Positions 1 to 7,547 of a stretch of DNA of 64,000 bases are shown one piece after another (within the stretch, counting starts at the first letter, position 1; each line of letters starts with the position of its first letter). This DNA is from Streptomyces sp. ST2-7A. Lineage in GTDB: Bacteria > Actinomycetota > Actinomycetes > Streptomycetales > Streptomycetaceae. A program made the translations under genes and the position numbers. The stretch is taken from NCBI RefSeq assembly GCF_021390475.1, contig NZ_JAJUWS010000004.1, positions 1 through 64,000 of the forward strand, in the 5' to 3' direction. The notes under the pieces were generated by a model. It had not been told where the DNA came from and ran no database searches. It worked only from the letters and a program-made list of their open reading frames with translations.

Positions 1-1055
1 CCCTTCCCCTGGTGGCCGATCCCGCCGAGGTCGCCCCGATCCTGATGGGCACCCGACAGACCACCCTAGACCCGGGGCGTTGGGCCGCCCTGCGAGAGCA
101 CTGCGCGGCCCACGGCGTCACCCCTTCCGTCGCGATGTTCGCCGCGTTCGGGGTCGCGATCTCCCGGGCCTGCGGCCACCGGCGATTCCTGTTGAACACC
201 CTGCAGCTGAACCGGCTGCCGCTGCACCCCGACGTGCCGCGCCTGGTGGGGGCCTTCTCCTCCACGACACTCGTGCCGGTGGACCTGCCCGCCGCCCCGC
301 TCTTCGCCGATCTGGCGCGGACCGCGCAGCGGGACATGGGCGAGGCGATGGCCCACAATCTGGTGACCGGGGTCGAGGTCTCCCGTGAGCTGGGGCGGCG
401 GCGCGGCACCCGACGGCCGGTGGCGCCCGTGGTGTTCCAGTCCACGCTCGGGGTGGACGCGGCCCTCGGCAGCGAGCTCCCCGGGGAGGCCGGGCCCCTG
501 GGCGACATCGATCTCGCGAGCCACCACCAGCAGCTGCGCACCCCCCAGGTCGCCCTGGAACTGCGACTGTTCGAGCTGCGGGGAGAGCTGGTCGTGGTCT
601 TCTCCCTGGTGGAGGAACTGTTCGACGCCAAGGACGTGGACGCGCTCTTCGCGGACGTGACCGAGCTCATCGGGTCCCTGGCGACCGGGGACGGCTGGAC
701 CGCGGAGGTTCCCCTGCCGGAGGCGACGGAGGCGCCGCACGAGGGGGGGCCGGACGCGCCCTCCCGACTGTCGGTCCCGACCCCGGCCGCGGCGGGGGAG
801 GGGACGGAGGAGCCGGGCGTCCCCCGGGGTGCCCTGGAGAAGGAGGTGGCCGCCCGCTGGAGCGAACTGCTGGACCGGCCGGTGACGGATCGGGCCGCCG
901 ACTTCTTCGCGCTGGGCGGTGACTCGCTGCTGGCCGTGCGCATGCTCGCGGCGCTGGCACGGGACGGCGTGGGCCGGGTGACACCCCGGCGTTTCCTGGA
1001 GCGGCCCACTCCGGCCGCGCTGGCCGGCGCGCTGACGGAGTCGGCCGCCGGCTGA
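1..1055 (+). CDS. nonribosomal peptide synthetase, C-terminal end (Cy-type domain + carrier domain), 5' partial
   Basis: The gene is cut by the left window edge. Its frame is open to base 3, so the GTG at 12 is probably an internal codon. Counting from that codon, residues ~1-235 are the C-terminal half of a condensation-superfamily domain of the heterocyclization (Cy) type: NRLPLHPDVPRLVGAFS (Cy NRxxLHPxVxxLVGDFT), PVVFQSTLG (Cy VVFTS) and RTPQVALE (Cy QTPQVxLD). Residues ~270-345 are a peptidyl carrier domain with the phosphopantetheine serine in LGGDSLLAV (~305). Cy-PCP with no adenylation domain between them resembles the end of yersiniabactin synthetase HMWP2 (Cy2-PCP2), where one A domain loads two carriers. 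The Thr of VVFTS is Gln and the Asp of QVxLD is Glu here, so ring closure is uncertain. No thioesterase follows; chain release must occur on another protein. Confidence 0.9.
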   Translation, partial: LPLVADPAEVAPILMGTRQTTLDPGRWAALREHCAAHGVTPSVAMFAAFGVAISRACGHRRFLLNTLQLNRLPLHPDVPRLVGAFSSTTLVPVDLPAAPLFADLARTAQRDMGEAMAHNLVTGVEVSRELGRRRGTRRPVAPVVFQSTLGVDAALGSELPGEAGPLGDIDLASHHQQLRTPQVALELRLFELRGELVVVFSLVEELFDAKDVDALFADVTELIGSLATGDGWTAEVPLPEATEAPHEGGPDAPSRLSVPTPAAAGEGTEEPGVPRGALEKEVAARWSELLDRPVTDRAADFFALGGDSLLAVRMLAALARDGVGRVTPRRFLERPTPAALAGALTESAAG

Positions 1056-1066
1056 GGCCCGCGGAG

Positions 1067-1099
1067 GGGCGGCGGGGCGGGGTCTCCGCCTCGCCGCCC
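1067..1099. terminator. hairpin between convergent genes
   Basis: A 14-bp GC stem with one G-T pair and a 5-nt loop lies 11 bp after the NRPS stop and 20 bp before the end of the opposing oxidoreductase gene. It could terminate both transcripts. There is no T-tract, as is usual in streptomycetes. Confidence 0.6.
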
Positions 1100-1118
1100 G
1101 ACCCGGTTTCCCGGCGGG

Positions 1119-2036
1119 TCAGCCGCCGAGACCGGCGTCCTCCCGGAAGAGTTCCTGGTCCAGCCACACGGCGGCGCGCGCCCCGTCCGCCGCACCGGTC
1201 ACCACGAAGGTCAGCGCGTCCGGCAGCGCCGCGAGGCGGGCGGTGTCCCCGGCGGCGAACAGGCCCGGCACGGAGGTGCGCTGGAACTCGTCCACCCGCA
1301 CCAGGCCGTCGGGCAGCAACTCGGCGCCCAACTGCTCGGCCAGGGGGGAGCGCTGTCGGGTGGGCGCGCGGTGGTAGACGGCCTGCCGTTCCAGTACTCC
1401 ACCGTCCCCGAAGACGATGCGCACCCCGTCCCCGTCGCCCTCGAGCCGGGCCACGGGGCGCTCGTCCACCGGTATCCCCGCCTTCTCCAGTGGCCCGGCG
1501 GCCTGTTCGGGCACCGGCCTGCCGTCGGTGCACACCACCACGTCCTCGCCGAAGCGGTCGGCGACGTACAGGGCCTGCATGACCTGGGGCGGTTCGTGGC
1601 CGAGCACGGCCAGCGTCATGCCCCGGGTCTCCCAGCCGTGACAGAAGGGGCAGTGGTAGACGCCGCGTCCGAAGAGGTCGGACAGCCCCGGCACGGTGTC
1701 CACCACGTCCCGCTGACCGGTGGCCAGCACCAGCTTCCGCGTCCGGACCTCCTCACCGGCGGCCAGGCCGAGGACGAAGCCGCGCTCCTCGCGGGCCGCC
1801 GTGGCGACGACGACGTCCCGCACCTCCACGTCGTAGGGCCGCAGCTGCTCGCGTCCGATGCGGCGCAGCTCACCGGGCGGGGTGCCGTCCCGGGTGAGGA
1901 ACATGTGGGTCTCGGTCGCGGGTGCGTTGCGGGGTTCCCCACCGTCCACCAGCAGCACCCGTCGCCGCTGCCGACCGGAGACCAGAGCGGCGTTCAGGCC
2001 GGCCGGTCCCCCTCCCACCACGATCACGTCGTACAT
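1119..2036 (-). CDS. thioredoxin-reductase-like FAD/NAD(P) oxidoreductase with CPFC redox motif
   Basis: 305 residues. The N terminus has the FAD-binding VVGGGPAGLN motif, a redox CxxC motif follows in YHCPFCHGWE (~residue 130), and GLFAAGDTA is the C-terminal FAD motif. The layout is that of low-molecular-weight thioredoxin reductases. The CxxC-HG-W/Y/F-E signature is shared with small-molecule dithiol oxidases such as GliT and HlmI, which close disulfides in natural products, but it also occurs in many uncharacterised actinobacterial oxidoreductases. Start ATG 2036 has AAGGG 9 bp upstream. It is convergent with the NRPS and divergent from the reductase at 2149 across a 39-bp palindrome, so I infer a role in the same metallophore or peptide pathway. 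The substrate cannot be told from sequence. Confidence 0.8.
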   Translation of the reverse strand: MYDVIVVGGGPAGLNAALVSGRQRRRVLLVDGGEPRNAPATETHMFLTRDGTPPGELRRIGREQLRPYDVEVRDVVVATAAREERGFVLGLAAGEEVRTRKLVLATGQRDVVDTVPGLSDLFGRGVYHCPFCHGWETRGMTLAVLGHEPPQVMQALYVADRFGEDVVVCTDGRPVPEQAAGPLEKAGIPVDERPVARLEGDGDGVRIVFGDGGVLERQAVYHRAPTRQRSPLAEQLGAELLPDGLVRVDEFQRTSVPGLFAAGDTARLAALPDALTFVVTGAADGARAAVWLDQELFREDAGLGG

Positions 2037-2076
2037 CCGTCGTCACCCTTCCGGGGTTCGTCCAAGCGCGCCTCCG

Positions 2077-2115
2077 CACGCCATGTGAGAATGCATATCA
2101 TTTTCATATGGCGTG
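2077..2115. promoter_or_regulatory. 39-bp near-perfect palindrome, Fur/Zur-like operator
   Basis: The arms 2077-2093 and 2099-2115 match at 15 of 17 positions around a 5-bp centre. The core (2086-2106) reads TGARAATG-N5-CATTYTCA. It resembles two overlapping copies of the actinobacterial Zur box (TGAAAATGATTTTCA; 12/15 and 11/15 matches by eye) and also an E. coli-type Fur box. It does not resemble the DmdR/IdeR iron box. The site sits in the only promoter region between the oxidoreductase and the saccharopine-dehydrogenase-like gene, so binding would control both. Zur as the regulator is an inference. Confidence 0.65.
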
Positions 2116-2148
2116 CGTCCCGGGCGCCCGGAGAAAGGGGACCCGCGT

Positions 2149-3237
2149 ATGCGGCGGGAGTCGGCGATCGGTGTGCTCGGTGGATACGGGGCGGTGGGAG
2201 CCGCCGTGGTGCGGCGTCTCCTGGCGGCCGGCGCGGGACCGATCCTGGTGGCCGGTCGCGACCCGGCCCGGGCGCGGGAGCCGGCCCGTCGGACGGGGGC
2301 GAACGACGCGGAGGTCGAGGTGCTGCGCACCGACCTGGATGATCCCGACTCACTCGGCGCGTTCGCCGACCGGTGCCGCCTGGTGGTCAATTGCGCGGGT
2401 CCGTCCTACCGGGTCCTGGACACCGTGGCCCGCGCCGCGCTGCGGGCCGGGGCCGACTACGTGGACGCGGCGGGGGACGACCCCGCCGCGGCGCGACTGC
2501 GCGATGTCGGGGAGGAACACGCCGGACGGGAGGACGGCCGGATCCTGGTGCTGTCGGCCGGTGCTCTGCCCGGCCTCTCCGGGCTGATCCCGCGCGTGCT
2601 CGTCGCCCGGGCGGAGCGGCCGGTACGCCTGGACGCCCACCTGGGCGGGGTCGCCCCGCTGACCCCGGCCGCCGCCGGGGACGTCCTGTTGAGCCACGGC
2701 CCGGAGCACGGGGTGCCGTCCGCCGCCTGGCGCGGGGGCGAGGTGTGCGAGCGCGTGCTGCCACCCCTGCGGGGCATCGGGTTGGAGGCGTTCCCCCGGC
2801 CGGTCGGCGCCTTTCCCTTCCTGTCCACGGAGGCGGTCCGCCTCGCCCGGGCCACCGGGCTGGAGGAGGTGAACTGGTACACCGTCTTCGGTGGCGAACG
2901 CCTGGCGGAGGAGTTGGCTCTGACCCGGGCGCTGGAGGGCACCGACACCGCCCCGCTCATCGCCGCGGCCGCGGAGGATGTCGCGCGCCTGGGGTCCTGG
3001 TACGGCCAGGAGTTCCGGCTGTGGGAGGGCCCCGCCGAGGGGTCGCCCTCGCGGTCCGCGGTGCTGCGGGCGGAGGATTCCTACGAGTTGAGCGCCTTCC
3101 TCGCGGCCGAGGCCGCCCTGCGGGTGCTCGAGGGCTCGGTGCGGCCCGGGGTCTCCTTCGCCGCGGATGTCCTGGACCCGGAGGCGACGGTCCGGGCCCT
3201 CGCGGCGGACGGGTGCGCCGAACTCACCCTCACCTGA
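2149..3237 (+). CDS. saccharopine-dehydrogenase-fold NAD(P)-dependent reductase
   Basis: 362 residues from ATG 2149, which has AAAGGGG about 7 bp upstream. An earlier GTG at 2113 lies inside the palindromic operator and has no ribosome site. The N terminus is a Rossmann fold (GVLGGYGAVGAAVVRRL) followed by LVVNCAGPSYRV and YVDAAGD, as in trans-acting enoyl reductase / saccharopine dehydrogenase NADP-binding proteins. No membrane segments are seen. Siderophore clusters often carry a stand-alone reductase that converts a thiazoline to a thiazolidine (YbtU/PchG, a different Gfo/Idh-like family). Next to a Cy-type NRPS this protein could fill that role, but that is inference. It could instead make an opine-like link. 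Confidence 0.75.
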   Translation: MRRESAIGVLGGYGAVGAAVVRRLLAAGAGPILVAGRDPARAREPARRTGANDAEVEVLRTDLDDPDSLGAFADRCRLVVNCAGPSYRVLDTVARAALRAGADYVDAAGDDPAAARLRDVGEEHAGREDGRILVLSAGALPGLSGLIPRVLVARAERPVRLDAHLGGVAPLTPAAAGDVLLSHGPEHGVPSAAWRGGEVCERVLPPLRGIGLEAFPRPVGAFPFLSTEAVRLARATGLEEVNWYTVFGGERLAEELALTRALEGTDTAPLIAAAAEDVARLGSWYGQEFRLWEGPAEGSPSRSAVLRAEDSYELSAFLAAEAALRVLEGSVRPGVSFAADVLDPEATVRALAADGCAELTLT

Positions 3238-3260
3238 GGGAAGGGGGTACCACCCGATGT

Positions 3261-3318
3261 CCCGTATGACGGACTCCGGTCCCGGGAACGTTCCCGGGAC
3301 CGGAGTCCGTCATACGGG
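3261..3318. terminator. 58-bp perfect palindrome without loop, probable bidirectional terminator
   Basis: Two 29-bp arms meet at 3289/3290 with no mismatch. The element fills the 95-bp gap between the convergent reductase and sugar-binding protein genes, 23 bp after one stop and 14 bp from the other. A bidirectional terminator is the simplest reading. A perfect palindrome this long with no spacer is unusual because such DNA tends to be deleted during replication. Confidence 0.7.
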
Positions 3319-3332
3319 GAACCGACCGGGTG

Positions 3333-4616
3333 TCAGCCGGTTCCGTCGGTCCGGACGCCGCTGAGCATCTCGGTGATCCGCTCGGAGGCCTCCCGGCCGG
3401 CGACGACGGGGTCGGCGCCGCCGAGTACCGCGCTCTGGTAGGTCTTGATCGGATTGTCCGCCTCGACCATGCCCCAGCGCGGGGACTGCGGGGTGGCCCG
3501 ACCGTTGCGCGCGCCCTCGGTCATGGCGGCGGTGCCCGGGTCCTCGCTCACCGCCCCGGCCAGGGTGGTGCGGTTGGGCACCAGGCTCATGCTCCGCGCC
3601 AGTTCGGTCTGCCAGCGGTCCCCGGCCAGGGACTTGACGAAGTCGTAGGCCAGTCGGCCGTGATCCGACGCCTCGCTGATGATGAGGTTCGACCCACCGG
3701 TGAAGACAGCTCCCGGGGAGTCGGCCCCGGGCCCGGGGACGGGGAAGAAGCCGATCTTCCCCTCCAGGGCCGGATTGGCCTCCAGGATGGTGCGGGCGGA
3801 GCCGGGGGTGGAGATGATCTGCGCCACCCGTCCGGAGGCGAACACCTCCTCGTGCGGCGGGTTGGCCTCGTCGGTGTCGCGCGGGCCCTCGCCCAGGTCC
3901 TGCAGTTCGGCGTAGAACTCCATGGCGCGGGCGGCCTCCGGGGTGTCCAGGGTGCCCTGCCACTGCCCGCCGCTCTCCACGGCGAGTTCACCGCCCTCGT
4001 CCCATACGAAGCCGGCCAGCACGTACCAGTTCTGGCCCGGCAGGTAGATGCCCTGTTGCCCGCTCGGCTCGTCCAGGAGGCGGGTCGCCTCCAGCCACTC
4101 CTCGCGGTCGGCGGGTGGTTCGGTGATCCCGGCCTCATCGAAGAGGTCGGTGCGGTGTATCACCACGCGGTTGGCGGCGTAGAAGGGGATGCCGTACTGG
4201 TGGCCGTACACCCGGCCGGGTTCGGCGAGGCCGGGCACCCAGTCGTCGCCGTCGAGGTCGACCACCTGGTTGGTGAGGTCCCGTACCCCGCCGATGTCCA
4301 CGTACTGGGCGACCTGGGTGTTGCCGACCTCGATGATGTCGGGGCCCTCGCCGCTCAGCAGGGCTTCGGTCACCTTCTCCCCGATGCCACCCCACTCCTG
4401 GATGGTGACCTCGACCTCCACTCCCTCGTGTTCCGATTCGAACTCGCTCACCACGCGGTCGATGAACTCCTCGCCCGCGCTGTGGTTCATCATCCAGACC
4501 TCGAGGGTGCGGACATCCCCGTTCCCCCCGGGGAGGGCGCCGCAACCGGCGAGCAGGGCACCGGTGGTGAGCAGGCATGCGGTTCTGCCGAGGGTGTGAC
4601 GTGCGGTGTTCTTCAA
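3333..4616 (-). CDS. sugar ABC transporter substrate-binding lipoprotein (orphan)
   Basis: 427 residues starting at TTG 4616 with GGGAG just upstream. The signal peptide ends in lipobox LLAGC, so the mature protein is a membrane-anchored lipoprotein. The rest has the family 1 extracellular solute-binding fold: LEVWMMNHSAG, VTIQEWGGIGEKV, GPDIIEVGNTQ and YGIPFYAANRVVIHR are typical of carbohydrate-binding proteins of CUT1 importers. No permease or ATPase gene of the sugar type lies next to it, so it must work with components encoded elsewhere; in streptomycetes MsiK-type ATPases are shared in this way. A DasR-like palindrome 37-62 bp upstream of the start hints at an amino-sugar or chito-oligosaccharide substrate, but this is not proven. 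Confidence 0.88.
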   Translation of the reverse strand: MKNTARHTLGRTACLLTTGALLAGCGALPGGNGDVRTLEVWMMNHSAGEEFIDRVVSEFESEHEGVEVEVTIQEWGGIGEKVTEALLSGEGPDIIEVGNTQVAQYVDIGGVRDLTNQVVDLDGDDWVPGLAEPGRVYGHQYGIPFYAANRVVIHRTDLFDEAGITEPPADREEWLEATRLLDEPSGQQGIYLPGQNWYVLAGFVWDEGGELAVESGGQWQGTLDTPEAARAMEFYAELQDLGEGPRDTDEANPPHEEVFASGRVAQIISTPGSARTILEANPALEGKIGFFPVPGPGADSPGAVFTGGSNLIISEASDHGRLAYDFVKSLAGDRWQTELARSMSLVPNRTTLAGAVSEDPGTAAMTEGARNGRATPQSPRWGMVEADNPIKTYQSAVLGGADPVVAGREASERITEMLSGVRTDGTG

Positions 4617-4652
4617 GATCGCTCCCGATGGCGGAGGAAGGGGAAGTCGATC

Positions 4653-4678
4653 AGGTCCATACCAATTGGTATGGACCT
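4653..4678. promoter_or_regulatory. 26-bp perfect palindrome, GntR/DasR-like operator
   Basis: A perfect inverted repeat centred at 4665/4666, built from two head-to-head copies of TTGGTATGGACCT sharing their central bases. Each copy matches the DasR responsive element (AnTGGTCTAGACCAnT) at 11 of 14 fixed positions by eye. It lies 37 bp upstream of the sugar SBP start and about 135 bp upstream of the peptide-type SBP start, so it could control either or both divergent genes. Confidence 0.55.
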
Positions 4679-4757
4679 GTACGGGCTGTCACGAGGGTAA
4701 CCGGTGGTGACCTGCGCCTTCCGGCGCGGGGGCGATTCCCGGCGCTCCGGTAAGGGC

Positions 4758-4805
4758 TTGTGTACCTGCGTGCGACTTGCAATAGTGGTCGATCATGAAC
4801 AGGGA
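4758..4805 (+). promoter_or_regulatory. possible promoter and ribosome site of the peptide-type ABC operon
   Basis: TTGTGT (4758-4763) and AATAGT (4781-4786) are spaced by 17 bp and resemble a vegetative promoter. AGGGA at 4801-4805 lies 7 bp before ATG 4813 and favours that start over ATG 4795, which has no ribosome site. Confidence 0.35.
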
Positions 4806-4812
4806 CGATCGG

Positions 4813-6411
4813 ATGAAGATCCGAATGACGCGTGGAGCGATCACCGCGCTGCTGGTCGGGGCGCTCACCGTCACCGCCTGCTCCGCCCCCTCGGGGAACG
4901 GCGCCACCGGGGACGACGGTGGGGTGGGAGGGTCCCTCGTGGTCGGCATCGCGACCGAACCCGAGACCCTCAGCCCGCTCCTGGGGTACGGCAGGGACGG
5001 CAACTCCAAGCTCTTCGACGGCCTGTTGAGCCGGGACGAGAACCTCGAACTGGTACCCGCCCTCGCCGTGGACCTCCCCGTGGTGAGCGAGGACGGCCTC
5101 ACCTGGACCTACACCCTGCGTGAGGACGTCACCTTCTCCGACGGCTCGCCCTTCACCGCCACCGATGTCGTCTTCACGTACGAGACGATCCTCGACCCCG
5201 ACACCAACAACGCCGCCCGGGACGAACTCGCCGTCCTGGAGGGCGTGGAGGCCGCCGACGACCACACGGTCGTCTTCACCCTCTCCCATCCCTACGCGCC
5301 CTTCGCCGAGCGCACCGTGCTGCCCATCGCCTCCGAGGAGGCGTTCGGCGACCAGGACGTCAACACCGGCCCCTACAACACCGAACCGATCGGCACCGGC
5401 CCCTACACCCTCTCCTCCTGGAGCCGGGGCGAACAGATCGTGCTCGAGGCCAACCCCGACCACTGGGGCGGCGCGCCCGCCGTCGAGCGCCTGACCATGG
5501 CGATCGTCCCCGACGACGACGCGCGGGCCACCCGGCTGCGGGCGGGTGAACTGGACGCGGCGGTCCTCCCACCGCGCCTGGCGGCCGGCTTCGCCGACGA
5601 CCCCGGTCGCGTGGTGATCAACGCGGAGAGCGCGGACTTCCGCGCCGTGACCCTGCCCACCGACCACCCCGTCACCGGTGACATCGCGATCCGCCGCGCG
5701 CTGGACGTCGCGGTGGACCGGGAGGCGATCGTCGAGGCCGTGCTGGACGGCGCCGGCGCGGTCGCCCACGGCCCGGTGCCCACCGCGAGCCCCTGGTTCG
5801 CCGAGGGCACCGAACGGCCCCACGACCCGGAGGAGGCCGCCCGCATCCTCGACGGGGCCGGCTGGGAGGTCGGCGACGACGGCATCCGCGAACGCGACGG
5901 CCTGCGCGCCGCCTTCACCCTCCACTATCCCTCCGGCGACCGCCTGCGCCAGGAGCACGCCCTGGCCTACGTCTCCGACGCCCGGGGGATCGGCATCGAC
6001 ATCACGGCCGAGTCCGCGAGCTGGGAGGTCATCGCCCCGGCGATGGACGACCACGCGGTCCTCAACGGCGGCGGCAACCCCACCGACCCGGACTTCGACC
6101 TGTACGGGCTGCTCCACTCCGAACTGGCCGGTGACGGCTGGAACAACATGGCCCGCTACGCCAACCCCGCCGTCGACGAGCAGCTGGAGATCGGTCGCCG
6201 CACCGCCGACGCGCAGGAGCGCCGCGAGGCATACGACGCCGTGCAGCGCGAACTGCGGGAGAACCCCGGCTACACCTTCCTCACCCACATCGACCACGTC
6301 TACGTGATGAACGACGAGTGGGAGAACGTCACCACCCAACTGGAGCCGCACGACCACGGTCTGGGCGCCGGCCCCTGGTGGAACATCGAGGACTGGCAGC
6401 CCCGCTCGTGA
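4813..6411 (+). CDS. peptide/nickel/opine-type ABC transporter substrate-binding lipoprotein
   Basis: 532 residues, family 5 extracellular solute-binding protein. The signal peptide ends in lipobox VTAC (cysteine ~residue 23), giving a lipoprotein outside the membrane. Family landmarks are DGLTWTYTLREDVTFSDGSPF, GTGPYTLSSW and DIAIRRALDVAVDREAIV. It is the first gene of a five-gene importer operon and overlaps the permease start by GTGA. Family 5 proteins bind oligopeptides, nickel chelates, opine metallophores or sugars, and the pocket cannot be read from sequence. Proximity to a Zur-like-controlled NRPS cluster makes metallophore or nickel uptake possible, but the operon has its own promoter and no copy of the 39-bp operator. 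Confidence 0.9.
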   Translation: MKIRMTRGAITALLVGALTVTACSAPSGNGATGDDGGVGGSLVVGIATEPETLSPLLGYGRDGNSKLFDGLLSRDENLELVPALAVDLPVVSEDGLTWTYTLREDVTFSDGSPFTATDVVFTYETILDPDTNNAARDELAVLEGVEAADDHTVVFTLSHPYAPFAERTVLPIASEEAFGDQDVNTGPYNTEPIGTGPYTLSSWSRGEQIVLEANPDHWGGAPAVERLTMAIVPDDDARATRLRAGELDAAVLPPRLAAGFADDPGRVVINAESADFRAVTLPTDHPVTGDIAIRRALDVAVDREAIVEAVLDGAGAVAHGPVPTASPWFAEGTERPHDPEEAARILDGAGWEVGDDGIRERDGLRAAFTLHYPSGDRLRQEHALAYVSDARGIGIDITAESASWEVIAPAMDDHAVLNGGGNPTDPDFDLYGLLHSELAGDGWNNMARYANPAVDEQLEIGRRTADAQERREAYDAVQRELRENPGYTFLTHIDHVYVMNDEWENVTTQLEPHDHGLGAGPWWNIEDWQPRS

Positions 6412-7517
6412 GACCCCCCGCACCCCCCGCGCCACCCGACCGGGCCGTGCCCGCCCCGCCCTCCCCGCCGCGCGCCGGCGGGGGCGCGGCGGCCGGTGGG
6501 GCGGGGCGCCCCGGTCCCCGTGCCGGCCGTCGCCTCCCCCTGGCCGCCATGGGCCGCCTGGTGCTGCGCCGACTGCTGGCCGCGGTCCCGGTGCTGGCCG
6601 CCGTCACCCTCGGGATCTTCGCCGTCGCCGCCGCCTCCCCCTTCGACCCCGTCAACGCCTACGCCGGTGGGGACGCGATGGGTGCCTCCCAGCAGACCCT
6701 CGACCAGTTGCGGGCCAACCTCGCCGTCGGCGGCACCTTCGTCGAGCAGTGGTGGGCCTGGTTGCGCAGTGTCGCGGTCGGGGAACTCGGTCATTCGCAG
6801 ACGCTGCGCCAACCCGTCTCGCAGGCCATCGCCGAGCGCATGGTCTGGTCGCTCGTGCTCTGCGGTACGGCTTTCGTCCTCGCGCTGCTCCTCGGCGTCT
6901 CCCTCGGCGTGCTCGCCGCCCGGCGCGTCGGCGGGCTCGTGGACCGTTGCGTCACCCCCCTGGCCTACGCCCTGGAGGCATCCCCGCCGTTCTGGACGGG
7001 TCTGCTGTTCATGTGGCTGTTCGCCGTGCAGTGGGGAATGCTCCCGGCCGGTGGGCTCACCACTCCCGGCGAGGAGACCGTCACCGCCTCCGGACTGCTG
7101 CGCCACCTGACGCTGCCCGCGCTGGTGCTGGCCCTCTCCCAGCTGCCCTGGTTCTTCCTCTACACCCGCCAGGGGGTGGCCGACGCCCTGCACGAGGACC
7201 CCGTACGGGCCGCGCGCGCCCGCGGCCTGGGGGAGCGCACCGTGCTGCTGGGCCACGCGCTGCGCTCCGGGCTGCTGCCGGTGCTCACCCTCATCGGGAC
7301 CCGGGTACCGGAACTGATCACCGGTGCCCTGCTCATCGAGACGGTCTTCTCCTGGCCCGGCATCGCCTCGGCCACGGTGCGGGCCGCCACCGCGCTGGAC
7401 TTCCCCCTGCTGGCCGCCCTCACCGTCCTCGGCGCGCTCGCCGTCCTGGCCGGCAACCTGCTGGCCGACCTGCTCTACGGCCTGGCCGACCCCCGGGTCG
7501 ACCACGACCGCATGTGA
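6408..7517 (+). CDS. ABC transporter permease, DppB/NikB type
   Basis: First of two inner-membrane permeases of the importer. I chose GTG 6408, which overlaps the SBP stop as GTGA and implies coupled translation. This adds a ~47-residue Pro/Gly-rich N-terminal tail before GRLVLRRLLAAVPVL, the usual DppB start, so ATG 6549 is an alternative. About six hydrophobic segments follow. The EAA loop that docks with the ATPases is seen around EDPVRAARARGLGERTVLLGH, and the C terminus ends FPLLAALTVLGALAVLAGNL, typical of the family. The protein forms the pore together with the next gene product. Confidence 0.88.
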   Translation: MRPPAPPAPPDRAVPAPPSPPRAGGGAAAGGAGRPGPRAGRRLPLAAMGRLVLRRLLAAVPVLAAVTLGIFAVAAASPFDPVNAYAGGDAMGASQQTLDQLRANLAVGGTFVEQWWAWLRSVAVGELGHSQTLRQPVSQAIAERMVWSLVLCGTAFVLALLLGVSLGVLAARRVGGLVDRCVTPLAYALEASPPFWTGLLFMWLFAVQWGMLPAGGLTTPGEETVTASGLLRHLTLPALVLALSQLPWFFLYTRQGVADALHEDPVRAARARGLGERTVLLGHALRSGLLPVLTLIGTRVPELITGALLIETVFSWPGIASATVRAATALDFPLLAALTVLGALAVLAGNLLADLLYGLADPRVDHDRM

Positions 7518-7547
7518 TCACCGGCCACGAACGGATGTGACCCCATC

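Noticed and set aside
2077..2115. DmdR/IdeR iron box as explanation of the palindrome.
   Set aside because: The iron-box core TTAGGTTAGGCTAACCTAA-type pattern is absent; TGARAATG half-sites fit the Fur/Zur family instead.
4651..6435. A 594-residue minus-strand frame opposite the peptide-type SBP gene.
   Set aside because: Its translation is Gly/Val/Arg-rich without motifs; the plus-strand lipoprotein is certain.
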